Shown here: positions 45,678 through 57,887 of the stretch, in pieces
How positions within the stretch are numbered: the stretch's first letter is position 1
Layout of the letters: each line of letters starts with the position of its first letter
Assembly: GCA_023525975.1 (NCBI GenBank)
Contig: CM042023.1
Coordinates: forward strand, 186,001-250,000
Length of the DNA: 64,000 bases
Reading direction: 5' to 3'
From: Smallanthus sonchifolius
Taxonomy: Eukaryota > Streptophyta > Magnoliopsida > Asterales > Asteraceae
The notes under the pieces: generated by a model
The model's input: only the letters and a program-made list of their open reading frames with translations
Database searches by the model: none
What the model was told of the DNA's origin: nothing
Position numbers and translations under genes: made by a program

Positions 45678-47273
45678 GACCCTGTTTGGTGGTAGCAGAG
45701 CATGAGTGAGTGAGTTATGGATAGATTTGGAGTGAGTGAAAACAAAGACATGTGAATGTTTTTTGGATGGATGTGCAACTGTGACTCAAACAAAGGTTCG
45801 TTGCTTGCCTTTCTGTCACTTTAATCTTTTTCTTTTCCTTTCACTCACAGGTCAAATATTCATCTCACTCACTTAAGTGTTGTTTTTATTTTTTTATCTA
45901 CAGTTTTGAAATTTAATTTTATATTGCTTCAGTTTAAATTTATGCTAAAAACGTCTGTGATTTTAACAAGTTGTAATAATACAAAAATAAATCTCAGTTA
46001 TACCCTTTAGTTGTAAAAAGTATTTGTTGCTAACCTTCCTTTCACCATAATTTTGTTTTTACTCCTCATTTCTGTCTTCCTTTTTACTGGATTCAGAAAG
46101 TTGTTGGGTAATTGGTTTGGCTGGTGAGTGGTGACATCGTCTCCATTTTATGTTTTGGTGTTTTGAAGTGTATAACACGCACACCATGAATGGTGTAGAA
46201 CTTAAACTAAATCATTGGGAACAGTAACAAAAGTCCGAAGTCTAAATATTCATATAATCTTGCCTATACTCAAACTTGCCGGTTAATCACACCTTCTGAA
46301 ACTCATGATACATATTACACAACTCTTATTTTTACAATATTAAGAATTTAGTATGCCCGTATATTAATATCCCCCATTAAATTAAATTAAATTAAATATA
46401 GAATGATAACGCAATTACTTGACACTAAAGAGGTGTATATTAAAATACTTCTCTTAAAAAGAACTATAAATAATATTGTTTGTCAACAATATGTGCTGGC
46501 TTTTTTTTTTTTAATAAGATTATAGAAAAAAGTGTAAAAAGACCGGAATTAGTATTAACTAAATGTTGTGTATTAGATTGGAGGGAACCTTGATGTATAG
46601 GAAAACTAGATACCCTAGAAAAACCTAACTTGAGCCTATGAGAAACAAAACTAAACTTTAATAATATACTAGTACTTATAAACAAATCTCGAACTTGTTA
46701 CAAACAAATCTCGAACTGGAAACTGAATCATGGATAAGAACATTGGAGAATAGTAATTTCGGTGAACTGTAAGTATCTGACGTGACTAGTGTTTTCCGGC
46801 ATGAACGGTGTTTTCACATAAGCAGTGATCCCGCGGATTCGTGAACAGGAACAGGGACTGTAAAACACCTGGAACTTGAACAAGTAATCTCGAAAGAATG
46901 AGAACATGGAAAAAGCTGGGAATTGAAACTTAGAAGGAACAAGGACAAGGTGGTGCTGTCTAGGGTTTGTGTCATACCTAGAACCTTAGCTCTGATACTA
47001 TGTAAAATAGACCGAAATTAATATTAAATATGATTATAAAAAATAGCACCCTATGCCATTGGCTCTAAAAATACCGCTCCGATCTAAATATGATTATAAA
47101 AACTATATTTCAAAAAAAAATATCAGTTTTTGAAAGAATTAGCAAAAAGAAACATAACTAAGTTCATTAGTGTGTGGGACTGGGGTCCATGAAAGTATTA
47201 AAAGATCGTTTTGACATCGTCACGCCATTTTACAAAGAAACATAACCAAGACAAAAAGCTGAGGCCTTCTAAT
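45678..47273. other. Intergenic
   Basis: Promoter side of the Ole e 1-like gene, then AT-rich DNA. 46540-47040 has repeated AGACCGGAATTAGTATTAA-like words and TTAGCTCTGATACTATGT, the mutated reverse of a primer-binding site, so an old minus-strand LTR remnant is likely. Confidence 0.45.
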
Positions 47274-49533
47274 TTATCCTTTTGGGACTACATGATTCTC
47301 AATCACTTGAATCATTTCTAAAATCAGTTGTGGTTTTGATGAAGATGAAAGGGATGAGAAAAGTTCAGAACGAAGGTCATGAAGCAATGGAACCCCAACT
47401 TTTCGCATGTGTTCAATGGCGACAGAAACCTTTCCAGCATCAGCAAGACGTTTTAGCAACATCATGTTTGACTTTGACTCACCGATAGTAGATATGTTAT
47501 CATGAACCAGGTTTGAAGCACCAATTAATTCACCTGCAACCAAATAATTAGTATAGATCAAAGGTGACAATTTTGTACCATTCACGCATGAATAGGTTGG
47601 CAGGTTATGTTCTAATCCGGATCAAACACGTAAAATTACAAAATGTTACCTAAAAGGAAACGGGTCCAATATAAAAATGTTCAGATTATTATTAAAATAT
47701 AAAATATATATAATCAATCATGTTTGACGCGTAGAAAAAGTTTGGGAAAAAAGCATTTCAGTTACCAATTTTGGGCCGAGCCCGTTACCTAACCCGTCCA
47801 TTTTACCATCTATAGTTTTGATCTTCACCACCCTTTCTGTGATGTACCCTACAAGGAATTTTGTTACTGCTATATACGTGAACTCAACATATACCTTCTT
47901 TACAGAGATAAAGGATGAATTTTTCCAATATAGTCTTTGCAATCTCCGAATCTTGTTCAAAGGACTTTTTGAAGACTTGAATAGCAGTTTCAAGTTGATT
48001 TTCTTTACAGAAACCTTTGATTAGGAAGTCATACGTGGTTGCATCGGGTTGCACCCCTCTTTCCAACATGTGACAGAATAGCCTGTGAGCTTCTATCATT
48101 TGACCTATCTCTGAGAATTTTGTGATTAAAATGTTGTAAGTCGTCAGATTGGGTTCACACCCATTTGCAAACATTTCATCCCACAACCGATTTGCAGGGC
48201 GGATCATATCTTCTTTACAACAAGCCTCCATAACATAATTATAAGATGAAATATCTGGACCCAGCCCTTTTTTCTTCATTTCTTGAAGAACCTGATAAGC
48301 TTCTCTCACTTTACCTGCCTTGCAAAAGCAGGAGACCATTACATTGTATCTCTGGACGTCAACGAAATACTCATTTGCAGATAAAATCTTTGAAACTTGT
48401 AACAATTCATCAAGCTTTCCATGTTTACACAAATTTCTACCCAAATTGCTGAATGTAAGAAGAGTTGGAAATCTTTGTTTTTCAATCAAGAAGTTAAAGA
48501 ACATTAATGCAGAACAAGGGTTGTCTGTAGATACTGATCCTATTAGTGCATTGAGAACATCATCCTCAATTGGGAAATTTCCTGTAACAATAACTTCACC
48601 CAAATCTTTGGCTTCACAAGTTAGCCTCTCTGAAATTAACTGAAATGTGAAATCTCTATAATCACTAGATCTTGGTGCAACTCCAAGCTTTCTCTTCATC
48701 TTCAAGACTTGTTCCACATGAAGTACATTTCCGGTTGCTCTCAGAGCTTCTGCAACAACTCTATATGCCATGAAATCAGGTTTGCAATCTCTTTTCCTTA
48801 ACACATCCAACATATACATAGCCTCCTGCGCCCTGCTCGCCAAACCCAACCCATGAACAACCAAAAGTGCAACTATGGACCCATTTACACCCCAATCTTG
48901 CTTTCTAACATGATCCAGCAAGCTCAAAGTTTTATCTAACTCAGCAGTTGCGCAAAGTCTCCATAAAAACACACCAAACCCCAGCGTACTTAGCCGAACA
49001 CCTCTGCTGATCATATCATCGAACAACTGGTGTGCATGACCCATATTCCCAGCAGAAGAGAGAGAAGCTAATAGAGAATTAGTGGTATGAGCACCAATAT
49101 GAGGTCTAAGATCCGTGTATACCTTAAAAGCATGCAGGGGCTTTTGAGCCGCTATATGCGAAGCGATAACCGAACAGTAGACGGAAGCATGAAGTTGAAT
49201 TTTTAGAGTGTTGATTTGCTTCATGAGTGTATGAATAGCGGTGAATTGGCGGGAAATAGAGAGGGATTTGAGTATGGATTGATAGGAGAGAGAAGTGTGA
49301 GTAAAACCTGGTTGCTGAGAGGCCCAATGGAAGAAGCCAAGTGCGAGTGAGTGGTGATGGATAAGGAAAGGATCGATGACTCGGGAAACGAGTGTGGAGT
49401 TGAGGGAGTGGCGGCAACCGATTCCATGGAGGGTTTGTTCCAGTAGCGGAGTCCATGTCCGAGGCGGATTAGAGGAGGCATTGATCAACGCCCTGCTAAT
49501 TCGATGAGCCAATTCGGTTGTAGAATGTTTCAT
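47274..49533 (-). CDS. Pentatricopeptide repeat protein, At5g14080-like
   Basis: Two exons on the minus strand: 49533-47895 and 47533-47274, with a 361-nt intron (AAG|GTATAT...TTGCAG|GTGAA), giving 632 residues. ATG 49533 (MKHSTTELAHRISRAL) is preferred over ATG 49569 because the family starts at this point. The N-terminal block TWTPLLEQTLHGIGCRHSLN and LALGFFHWASQQPGF are typical. P-type PPR motifs follow, for example VQRYNVMVSCFCKAGKVREA, ISSYNYVMEACCKEDMIRPA, LTTYNILITKFSEIGQMIEA and ATTYDFLIKGFCKENQLETA. The length matches the Arabidopsis protein (about 634). PPR proteins bind organellar RNA; target and organelle are not evident. The second exon supplies the C-terminal helices. Confidence 0.94.
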
Positions 49534-49569
49534 ATTAATTAATACTCCAGTCCAGTGGATATGGATCAT

Positions 49570-49976
49570 ATGAAGTTTGAATTTGATACATAAACAGATT
49601 TACGTGACAAGGCCTAATTTGAATCAAAACTTTTAAGTTGCCTTTAATAGTTTGGGACTAAAAAACTCTTGTTTTATCACATGTTAAAAGTGCTCAAAAA
49701 TGATGATAATTTAAAATAATCAAGTTTAAACTGGATTTGACTAACAAACACCGTAAGCCCAAACATGAAACGTGTGCAGGTTTCATGCACAACCCATTTT
49801 GCTGCATGAGAACCCAAAATCTCCTTCCCAAATTTTAACCAATTCAGTTTTATATAATCATTAGTATTAATACTCAATATATGTCAAATGATTTCAATTG
49901 TAATCTCTCCTATTAGTTATTCTATATTAGGCTATATAAATAGTACATGTATAATCATTCAATCGATATACGGTTA
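49570..49976. other. Intergenic; possible copia 5' LTR debris
   Basis: A TATA-like GGCTATATAAATAG at 49931-49944 precedes the copia primer site. No partner LTR found. Confidence 0.4.
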
Positions 49977-50994
49977 TATGGTATCATAGCTTGCTCTACT
50001 CCCACGAGTCTTATCCCTTTCAGCCGACACCTTCCTCCCAGTTCTAGGGTTCATTGATCGCCACCAAAAACACCAGTCAAATCACAGCCGCCGCTCATCT
50101 ACCTATCAAACTCACATCCCACAACTATCAGGTGTGGAGAAAACAAGTCGAATCTACACTTATCGGCATCGAACCTTCTGTGCAAGTGCTCGATGGCAAG
50201 GCAAATCCGACATATCTTCCATGGTATCGCAAAGACCAAATGGTCTTCAACGCATTACTAGGGAGTTGCTCCGATTCTATTCAACCCCTCATCTCATCTG
50301 CATCCACCGCTAGAGAGGCATGGGACCGTCTGAACTCAAGTTTTACCTCATCCTCATGATCTCGCATCATCTCTCTATAATCCAAACTTGTCAAGAACCT
50401 TAAAGGAACCAGCTCTATCACATAATTTCTCTAAGATATGCGAGCCATTGCTGATGATTTGGCTCTTGCTCAAAGCCCTCTTGCTGAAGATCTCATGGTT
50501 CACATCCTCTCTCAACTGACTACAACACTATTGTTGTTGCAATCATGGTACGTGACTCCCCGCTCTCATATTCTGAGCTCTTTGACAAGCTCACTGATTA
50601 TGGCCGAACCCTCAAGGAAACCTCCTCCAACCTTGACTTCATTCCTATCACTGTCAACCACACCTCTCGCCAGTAGGGGTCCTATAATTGAACCAACAAT
50701 TCGTTTTCTAGACCTAATCGGTTTTTTCTACCACAAGCGAATCAAAATGGGCAAATCGATCACAATGGTCAGGTAACAGCTCTTCTAGAAATCGCCATAA
50801 CAGAAACAATATATTCTGTCAATACTGCAATATTCCAGGGCATCATACACGGGACTGTCGCAAACTTTCTCAATTACTTGTGACCACTGACTCTACAAAC
50901 CCCACCGCACCAGTTGCGAATGCCACAACATCAAACCCGGTATCCCCACTGTGGCTTTTTGACACTGGTGCCTCAAATCATGTAACGATTTAAC
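49977..50994 (+). pseudogene. Copia gag/protease fragment, frameshifted
   Basis: TGGTATCATAGC (49979-49990) is a primer-binding site. A gag frame starts at 50054 (HLPIKLTSHNYQVWRKQVES, NALLGSCSDSIQP). After frameshifts near 50360 and 50660 come a zinc knuckle CQYCNIPGHHTRDC (about 50818-50860) and the protease motif WLFDTGASNHVT (about 50950-50987). The sequence then changes to unrelated DNA, so integrase and reverse transcriptase are absent. Confidence 0.85.
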
Positions 50995-53597
50995 TAAATA
51001 CATTTCAACAAAGGTTTCTTATTTGTGATTGGCTGGTTTTGACGGTGGTGCCACGTGGCGCGTGTTCATTGGCCTTTTTTTGTTTCCCTGGATTTAGTGT
51101 GGGCAAACTGATCCAGCGGAAATGCGCGTTGTGCCCCCATCCACTCGGGTTCGATCCTAGGGGCGGTGGATTTAAATTACTTTTTTATTAGCTTCTTTTT
51201 TGTTCCTGTTTTTTAGTTCTTAATTTCTTTTTCTTATTTTTTATCCAGTTTTTTTACTTTTGTTTTTTTCCAGCTTTTTTTTGTTTTTCTTTAGATTTTT
51301 TTATTTGTTTTTGGATGTGTTATCTCTTATATTTTAGTTCGAGCCCGCGACTCCGTCGCGGAGCGCGTGCATCAAATGCTAATTTTTTATCTATAACTAA
51401 ATCGATTTAAATTAACCATAACATCTTGAGGTTTGGAAATAATAAAAACTGAACACAACTATGTTCATTTGTACCAAATAAATCAATATTAACTAGTTTT
51501 TTTTTGCCCCCCGCGCTTCACGGCGGGAGTTTGATCTTTTTTCCCGCGTAATGCAGATCGTCAAAAACCGTAGAAGCGCATACCAATGTTCGTTCCGATA
51601 ATACCAAAACCAGCAATGATGTTATTTTTGGCTCGTCGAAAGCATAAAAGCCAATACCAATATCGGCTCCGATAATACCAATACCGGCAACGTTATTATT
51701 CGCTCATAACCTGGCGTCCGCTATAGCCTACGATACAAAATAAAAACTCTATTTAACTCCGTTTAAAAAAAACCAATACTAATACCGGCTTCGATAATAC
51801 CAATACCAGCACAAAAAAAACTAAAGACAGCCGCACAGTCCGTTTTAAAAAAAAAATAAATAAGCGAAAGTTATTACAGAAAAACGAAATCATTAGAAAA
51901 TGAAACGGATCAAAAACGTATATTACACAAAGTATGAGGGTGAAAAAAGAATTAGACAAAAATTAAAAAAATAAAAAAGGTTAATTTGAAAGGTCTTTCA
52001 ATATAGGGAGAAGTTGAGCACATTTAACACAATGTTAAATGAATTATAACTAGAATTGTGTCCACGCGCGTTGGGGCATGTTAAACCGCGAAATAAATTA
52101 ACGTAATCAAAAGCTTATAAAATAGTTATCGTTAAACGAAATAAATAAACGTACTTGAAAGTTTATATAAAAAGGCAAAACCTTTACAATAACCCACACG
52201 TTGAAACGAAATAGCTAGTAATATTCCAAAAACTTTATACAAAAAAAAAACTGTAACGAAGACGTTAAAAAAAGTTAACAGGAAAAGCTAGTAAAATAAA
52301 GCAAAAACCGTTTAAAAAAAGTAAAGACTTAAAAAAAATTTTATAACAACGTTGTACGCAAGTGCTTAGATAACTTAAACACTATCAACCCGGTTGGTAA
52401 AAAAAAAGAGAAAACATTTAATGTGTAAATGATAGCTTTTTTAAAGTTTAGGGGCTTAAAAGTAAATATGCTATAAATTCAGAGGTTTAAATGTAAAATC
52501 ATATAAAAAACAAAATAGATGCGTTCATTCAATGGTTGTACCCTATGCATGGGGTGTTCTCATTATAAGAATTGTAAGTATTTGAATAAAGTTGTAAACA
52601 TGTTTTAAAAACATTTGTCAATCTAATTTTAAAACATATTGACACGTTTTTTGTTTAATTCAACCTAACATGTCATGTCGTCAACCAAAAGACGACATGT
52701 TTATTAAACGGGTCCGTCGTGTTTCAGATTGTGTCACACCCCATCCTCCGGATGCGTTATTTTATTAGATTTACACAATTATGACATGAAACACAACTCT
52801 TGACTTATTTATCTACAACAAGTTGCATTTAACTTGGCGGTAACTTTATTCATCCATATCTAATTCGATTTAAATTAACCATAACATCGTGCGGGAATGT
52901 ATTGATAAGTTAAAACTGATGACCTAAACACAACTAATTATATTTATTTGTATCAAATAAATCAACACACTTAACACCATGTTAAACAGGTTGTAATAAA
53001 GTTGCAAGCACGTTAGAAAACAAACAATCATGACATGTTTAATTTTAATACAATCTAACAATCATGTTTATGAACGTGAACAACCTTAACTAATAATAAT
53101 TTATAGATATCTCTATTATTGTTTCTACGATAAACAATGCATACTATTATTATTGCTCAGACCATAATATTTATAACCGGGTGTGAAAAAGTTTTAACAA
53201 AATATGATGATGTCCAAGTTTAGTATTTACATATTATTCAGACATTATACTATCTATTTAAAAGACGTGGGGATGAATAGTATCAACAAGACATTACAAA
53301 TTTGTTTGCAATGGGTACAAGTTTTATTTTGGCTTTACTTATTCTACGTTCCCCTTTTCACGGCCCAGATTCCTATCTCTCTATCTTCGATCTCTCTGTC
53401 TATCTATCCTGGTTTATATAATGCAGTACTACTACTATTATTATTATTATTATTATTATTTTGTAATCGTAATCAAGCGGGAACTGAAATAGGATCATAC
53501 AGGTAAGATAAGATGATGTTAATTAACAGGACGAAAACAGAAACTGAGACTATATTTACAGATCTCAACTGCTTTTAAAATACACGATTTACCTGCC
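50995..53597. other. Repeat-rich intergenic DNA
   Basis: 51148-51175 has a B-box-like CGGGTTCGATCC followed by T-rich sequence (SINE-like). CCCGCGACTCCGTCGCGG (51345-51362) and CCGCGCTTCACGGCGG (51512-51527) are GC hairpins of a kind seen at Helitron ends. 51375-51490 and 52855-52975 are diverged copies of one ~115-bp sequence (ATTTAAATTAACCATAACAT, TACCAAATAAATCAA). AATACCAATACCGGC words repeat at 51590-51810. (ATT)n lies at 53435-53461. Confidence 0.5.
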
Positions 53598-56239
53598 TCA
53601 CGAACCGAGTGATGGCCCAAAGTACATGCAAATTGGCGGATCAATTCTTAAAATCGACAGTATCGCCGACGGAATCGTCCATATACCATCCCCACAAATC
53701 AAGCCTGAAGCCACCGCTCCTGCATAGTCTTCGGCGTCCTTCTTGTTAACACGTTCCCACACAAATAATATCACCGTCCCCACGAACATATCGATCGCAA
53801 AATAAGCCCCTATATAGAATGGCACTGCCATTGCCATCGGAATCGGAACAAACCGTGACACCTTTGAAGGAGCCCAGTCCCTGATCAGGTTTAAAACCAG
53901 CGCCAAAGCAAAGAACCCACAGCACAAAGCCAGACAATGTTTTGGGAGTTCAGAAAACCCTTCCACGCCTAGAATCGCCATTTCCCGGTATATGACGGCA
54001 TATGGCGCCTTATAAGGACTATCCGGGGTCCCAATTTCAAAGGCTGTCCAAAACATCCAAAAAGTGAGTGGTGCAATTATGCATCCCATGGCGGTTCCTA
54101 CTAACTGGCTCACGAACATTGATTTGGCGGATGATAAAGTCAGGTAACCGGTTTTGAAATCTTGCATTAAATCAGCAGCTGTTGCCACAATTGACATCAT
54201 GACTCCACATGCGGCTAGTCCGGCTAACACGCCTCCATTGGTCCCCACTAATGATGCTATGATGAAAAGACCGACTTTGCCATAAGTTGAAGCTAGACTC
54301 CAGTCGGTTAGACCGGTCCCATAGGAGTTGCAGAAAGCTAGGGCTGGGGCGATTATGTAAGAGCATAGAACCAGGTACCATTTCAGGGGTGGAAAAATGA
54401 GTGGCATTGTAGCCATGGATATTGCAACAAGGACTACATATCCAGAGGCTGCTAACCAGGTTGGTATGCTGTCTTTTAAGAAAACAGCATCTCTTTTTTG
54501 CTGTTCCACTCGTGATTTGGATGTCTCGGAATCTATAAAGTTTTGAGGTTAAAAACACAAATAATTAAAGATAAAACATGCTGTATTATCTCACCTAGTA
54601 TCTCTTTGGTTACAGGGAGATTTTGTTGTTTGGTGCTGTTGTTCCATATGGCCTTAACGGAGACGGTTATAATTTTAATCAGATTATAAAGACCATCACC
54701 AAGAATAAGGGCAATGGCTACAAAAACCTGCAATGGTTGCTTATCATTGTAAAAGCTGCCAAATTTTGTTACAAAAAGATGGAAGAAAAATATGTACCTT
54801 GTACCCATAGAGACCTTTGAAGTCGTTGCTGCCAAGATCAGCTGGATACCAGTCCCCTGCACGTGTAGTAATGAAGGGCCAAAGAAAGCCCCATGATATA
54901 ATAGCTCCAAAAAGAACCGAGCAGTTGACTATGTGAGGGCAAATAAGACCACATCCCACATAAGTTGGACTGAAGTCAAAGTAAAATCTGCAGTGCAGGT
55001 GTTCCATTATGGTTAGTTATTACTTGAAAAATATATATAAAGAACAAATGAACTTACGTGTTGTTGTACAGCATCAAGCCAAAACTAGGAAAATTGTCAA
55101 AACCACAAGCATCCCCAACACCACTGAAGAACCACTTAAAGCAACTCCACACAAAACTTATGCTTAAATACTTTCCAAGAGAGCTTACTTGTTTCCTGTC
55201 ACAAATTTATCATAATGTTAAGATCAACAAAATTCAGGGTGACCATATTAGGGCGCTCGTAACAGCTCAAAGCGCTTGAAGAAAACTCGGTCAAGTTAAC
55301 TCGTTGGCTGGTTCTAGTAAATTAGAAATGTCCCTTTTTGACCAGGTATCAGGCCCAAATTCCATCTTTTGGATCTCCGGTTAATGTAGAAAATTTCACT
55401 ATCTAATGTGGCATACAAGTAAGTATTGCCTCTGAAATATAATATTTTCCATTACCTTGCAAGCTCTGCACCTGTAGTAGTGTGAAAACTATTGATCAAC
55501 ATTGCAGTGGCAGTTCCACTAGGGTATGTAAGTTTATAATCCATTACCATCACCTGAAATGCAAGCATAAAAACAAAAGAAGCAAACTTTCTTCCAAAAA
55601 AGTTTTCAACTTGCACTAGAAAAAGAATAAAGACAGGTTAGAATTACCTTGCGAAGTGGAACAAGACTGAAAAGGCCAAGGAAACTGACAACAAAAATGA
55701 AACCCATCATCCACAACAACCCTGGGTTCTTAACATCTTCGGCCCGATTACCAGGGTAATCAGGACCAATCAAATTGTATGTTCTTTCATCCATTGAAAG
55801 CAAATAAGACCCAAATCCACCTGCAGACATTTATTTATCTATTTAGTATAAAAAGAGTGTGTTGATTATCAATTTGTTTACACTTACCACTGAAAGCAAG
55901 GCCATAGCAAGCAACAACACAAGTCTGAATAACAGTGTTCTCCTGTCTGGTAAAAGGCTTAACCAAAAACCCTAACTTGTCCAGGAAAGTAGTCCATGAT
56001 TTCACAAAGAAAAACCCAAGCAAACCAGCTGCCACGTTTAACGAAGGAATGATTCCGACGGTGAGATTCAGCTTGTGTGTGATGATGCAGAAAAGCGTTC
56101 CCAACAAAGCACTCACAACTAAACCCCGGAAAGTGATCTGATCTTTCCATTCGGGTACTTCTGATTCCATCTGCGATGATGATTCGTCGAGCAAGGGTTC
56201 CGATATCTCAGCGGATGATCTGTCCATCTCCGTTCCCAT
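53598..56239 (-). CDS. Yellow Stripe-Like metal-nicotianamine transporter (OPT family, YSL5/7/8-like)
   Basis: Seven exons on the minus strand: 56239-55888, 55820-55648, 55553-55456, 55195-55058, 54987-54798, 54727-54595 and 54532-53598. All introns are GT-AG and all junctions keep frame, giving 672 residues, normal for YSL. The start is ATG 56239 (MGTEMDRSSAEISEPLLDES). Conserved blocks include NLTVGIIPSLNVAAGLLGFF, PFTRQENTVIQTCVVACYG, KLTYPSGTATAMLINSFHT, FYFDFSPTYVGCGLICPHIV, NSYGTGLTDWSLASTYGKV, LMQDFKTGYLTLSSAKSMFV, SQLVGTAMGCIIAPLTFW and ASGLICGDGIWTIPSAIL. About 12-14 membrane helices are expected. YSL proteins co-transport protons with Fe, Zn, Cu or Ni complexes of nicotianamine across plasma or internal membranes. 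Some members of this subclade also carry peptides. The gene appears intact. The subclade call is by resemblance. Confidence 0.96.
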
Positions 56240-57389
56240 TTTCACAGATCCGGCGAGAAGATGAAGATGTTATTTATAAACAACCCGCAGCTTGCTTGCC
56301 GTAGTAAAATTTGCATCTAGATCTTTGCTGCTAATCAGGTCTTTGCAACCCCCAACATTTTTTTTTAATAAACTACGTCCTTTAAGTATTATCAAAATTT
56401 TAGTATACATCCTTTAACTAAAGAAATTACATAAAACGTCTTTTATGTTTAAAAAAGCTTACACGTTACGTCCCTTGCTCTAACAGACGTTAAATTTCAC
56501 CGTCCATGTGAGAGTATTTTAGTCTTTTTACCGTAAAAGGACTATTTCTGTAATTTCACCCACTTAGAAGGACCATTTCTATAATTCCCCCAAAATCATA
56601 AAAAAATGCGTTATCTTCTTCCCCATCTGCAACTCCACCCACCCAAAATCATCAAAAAAAAAATGTAGGTCAGGGTTGAAGCATCAATCGAAGCAGCGTT
56701 GTTGATTCAAAGTACGTCAATCGATCCGCCGGAAAATATGTCAGGAGTCAACAACGAGGAAATGTTCATATAATCAGTAAAATAGCAAAGATCTTTAGTC
56801 ATTCCATAAACCTCATTAATACCTTTTTTTTAATTTATGTACATTAATTTAGTAGCGAGTTAATTAATAAACCTTCTGTGCCAGTCAATACTAAAAATAT
56901 GATATAGTTCATGAAATCAAACCATGTTCCTTTGATTCTGGATTTAAGATTATGTATAAAAGAAAATTTGTGACTCTGCAATGATCACCACATAGCATAA
57001 TCAAAACCCAAAACAAAACGTAACGAAATGTTAGTTTACATTTGTTGTTATAGTCTGTTTAATATCAATATAAATTTCTAATCAAAACAAAACTAGTACA
57101 ACTATAATCAAAAGAGTGATTTTTCAATTCTAGCAAAAGAAATCAAATTTGTCTGGGTTGACACATTATTTTGCTTGGTTTTAAAAAAATTCAGCTAAAA
57201 AACTAAAAAAAACACCAAAAAGACAGAAAAACCATCACAAAATGCAAATGTTAACCGGTCAAATGGGTTAAAGTCAACATGGGATTGGGTGAAAATAGTA
57301 ACAGGTCAAATGGATTCGGGTTGGGTTGACCCACATGAATTCATACAATAAAAAAGCAGGAAAATAAATCAGAAAAAACAGAAACAGTT
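56240..57389. other. Intergenic
   Basis: YSL upstream region. The stretch at 56340-56600 (CCTTTAAGTATTATCAAAA, GGACCATTTCTATAATT words) looks like a dispersed repeat. No gene recognised. Confidence 0.45.
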
Positions 57390-57887
57390 ACTCAATTATC
57401 ATCATCTTCATCCGTGGGCATCCAGTCCCGTAATGTATCATTATAATCATAATCATCACCATTCTCACTATAAATTACATCGGTGGCAGCTAATTTTGTA
57501 CTTACGTCAACCATAAGAGGAGGGATATCTTCTCTTTACAAACGAGTCTCTTGATCACTAGGTTATGTAAGAGAACCCAACCTATTTTCATTGGGCTCAC
57601 ACCAATAGGAGCCACCATCAGTGTCATCATTTTCTTCATCGAAGTCATATACATCCCTTGGAACCATATTGACAACATAATATAAACCATCTACTATAGG
57701 GTCCGGTACATAACACCTGTTTCACTTGGGAAGGCATGACAAAAGGATCATCTGAATAACAAAACGTCTTCACATTCACGCATGCTAAGCCATAATCATC
57801 TTTCTCAACTTTGTACCACTCACAATGAAATAATACAACTCTAAACTTTGACCAATAATCAAGTTCAGTTATGTCCAAAATTCTACA

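Noticed and set aside
56240..56245. Two extra N-terminal codons for the YSL protein
   Set aside because: The upstream codon is GTG; the first ATG is at 56239.
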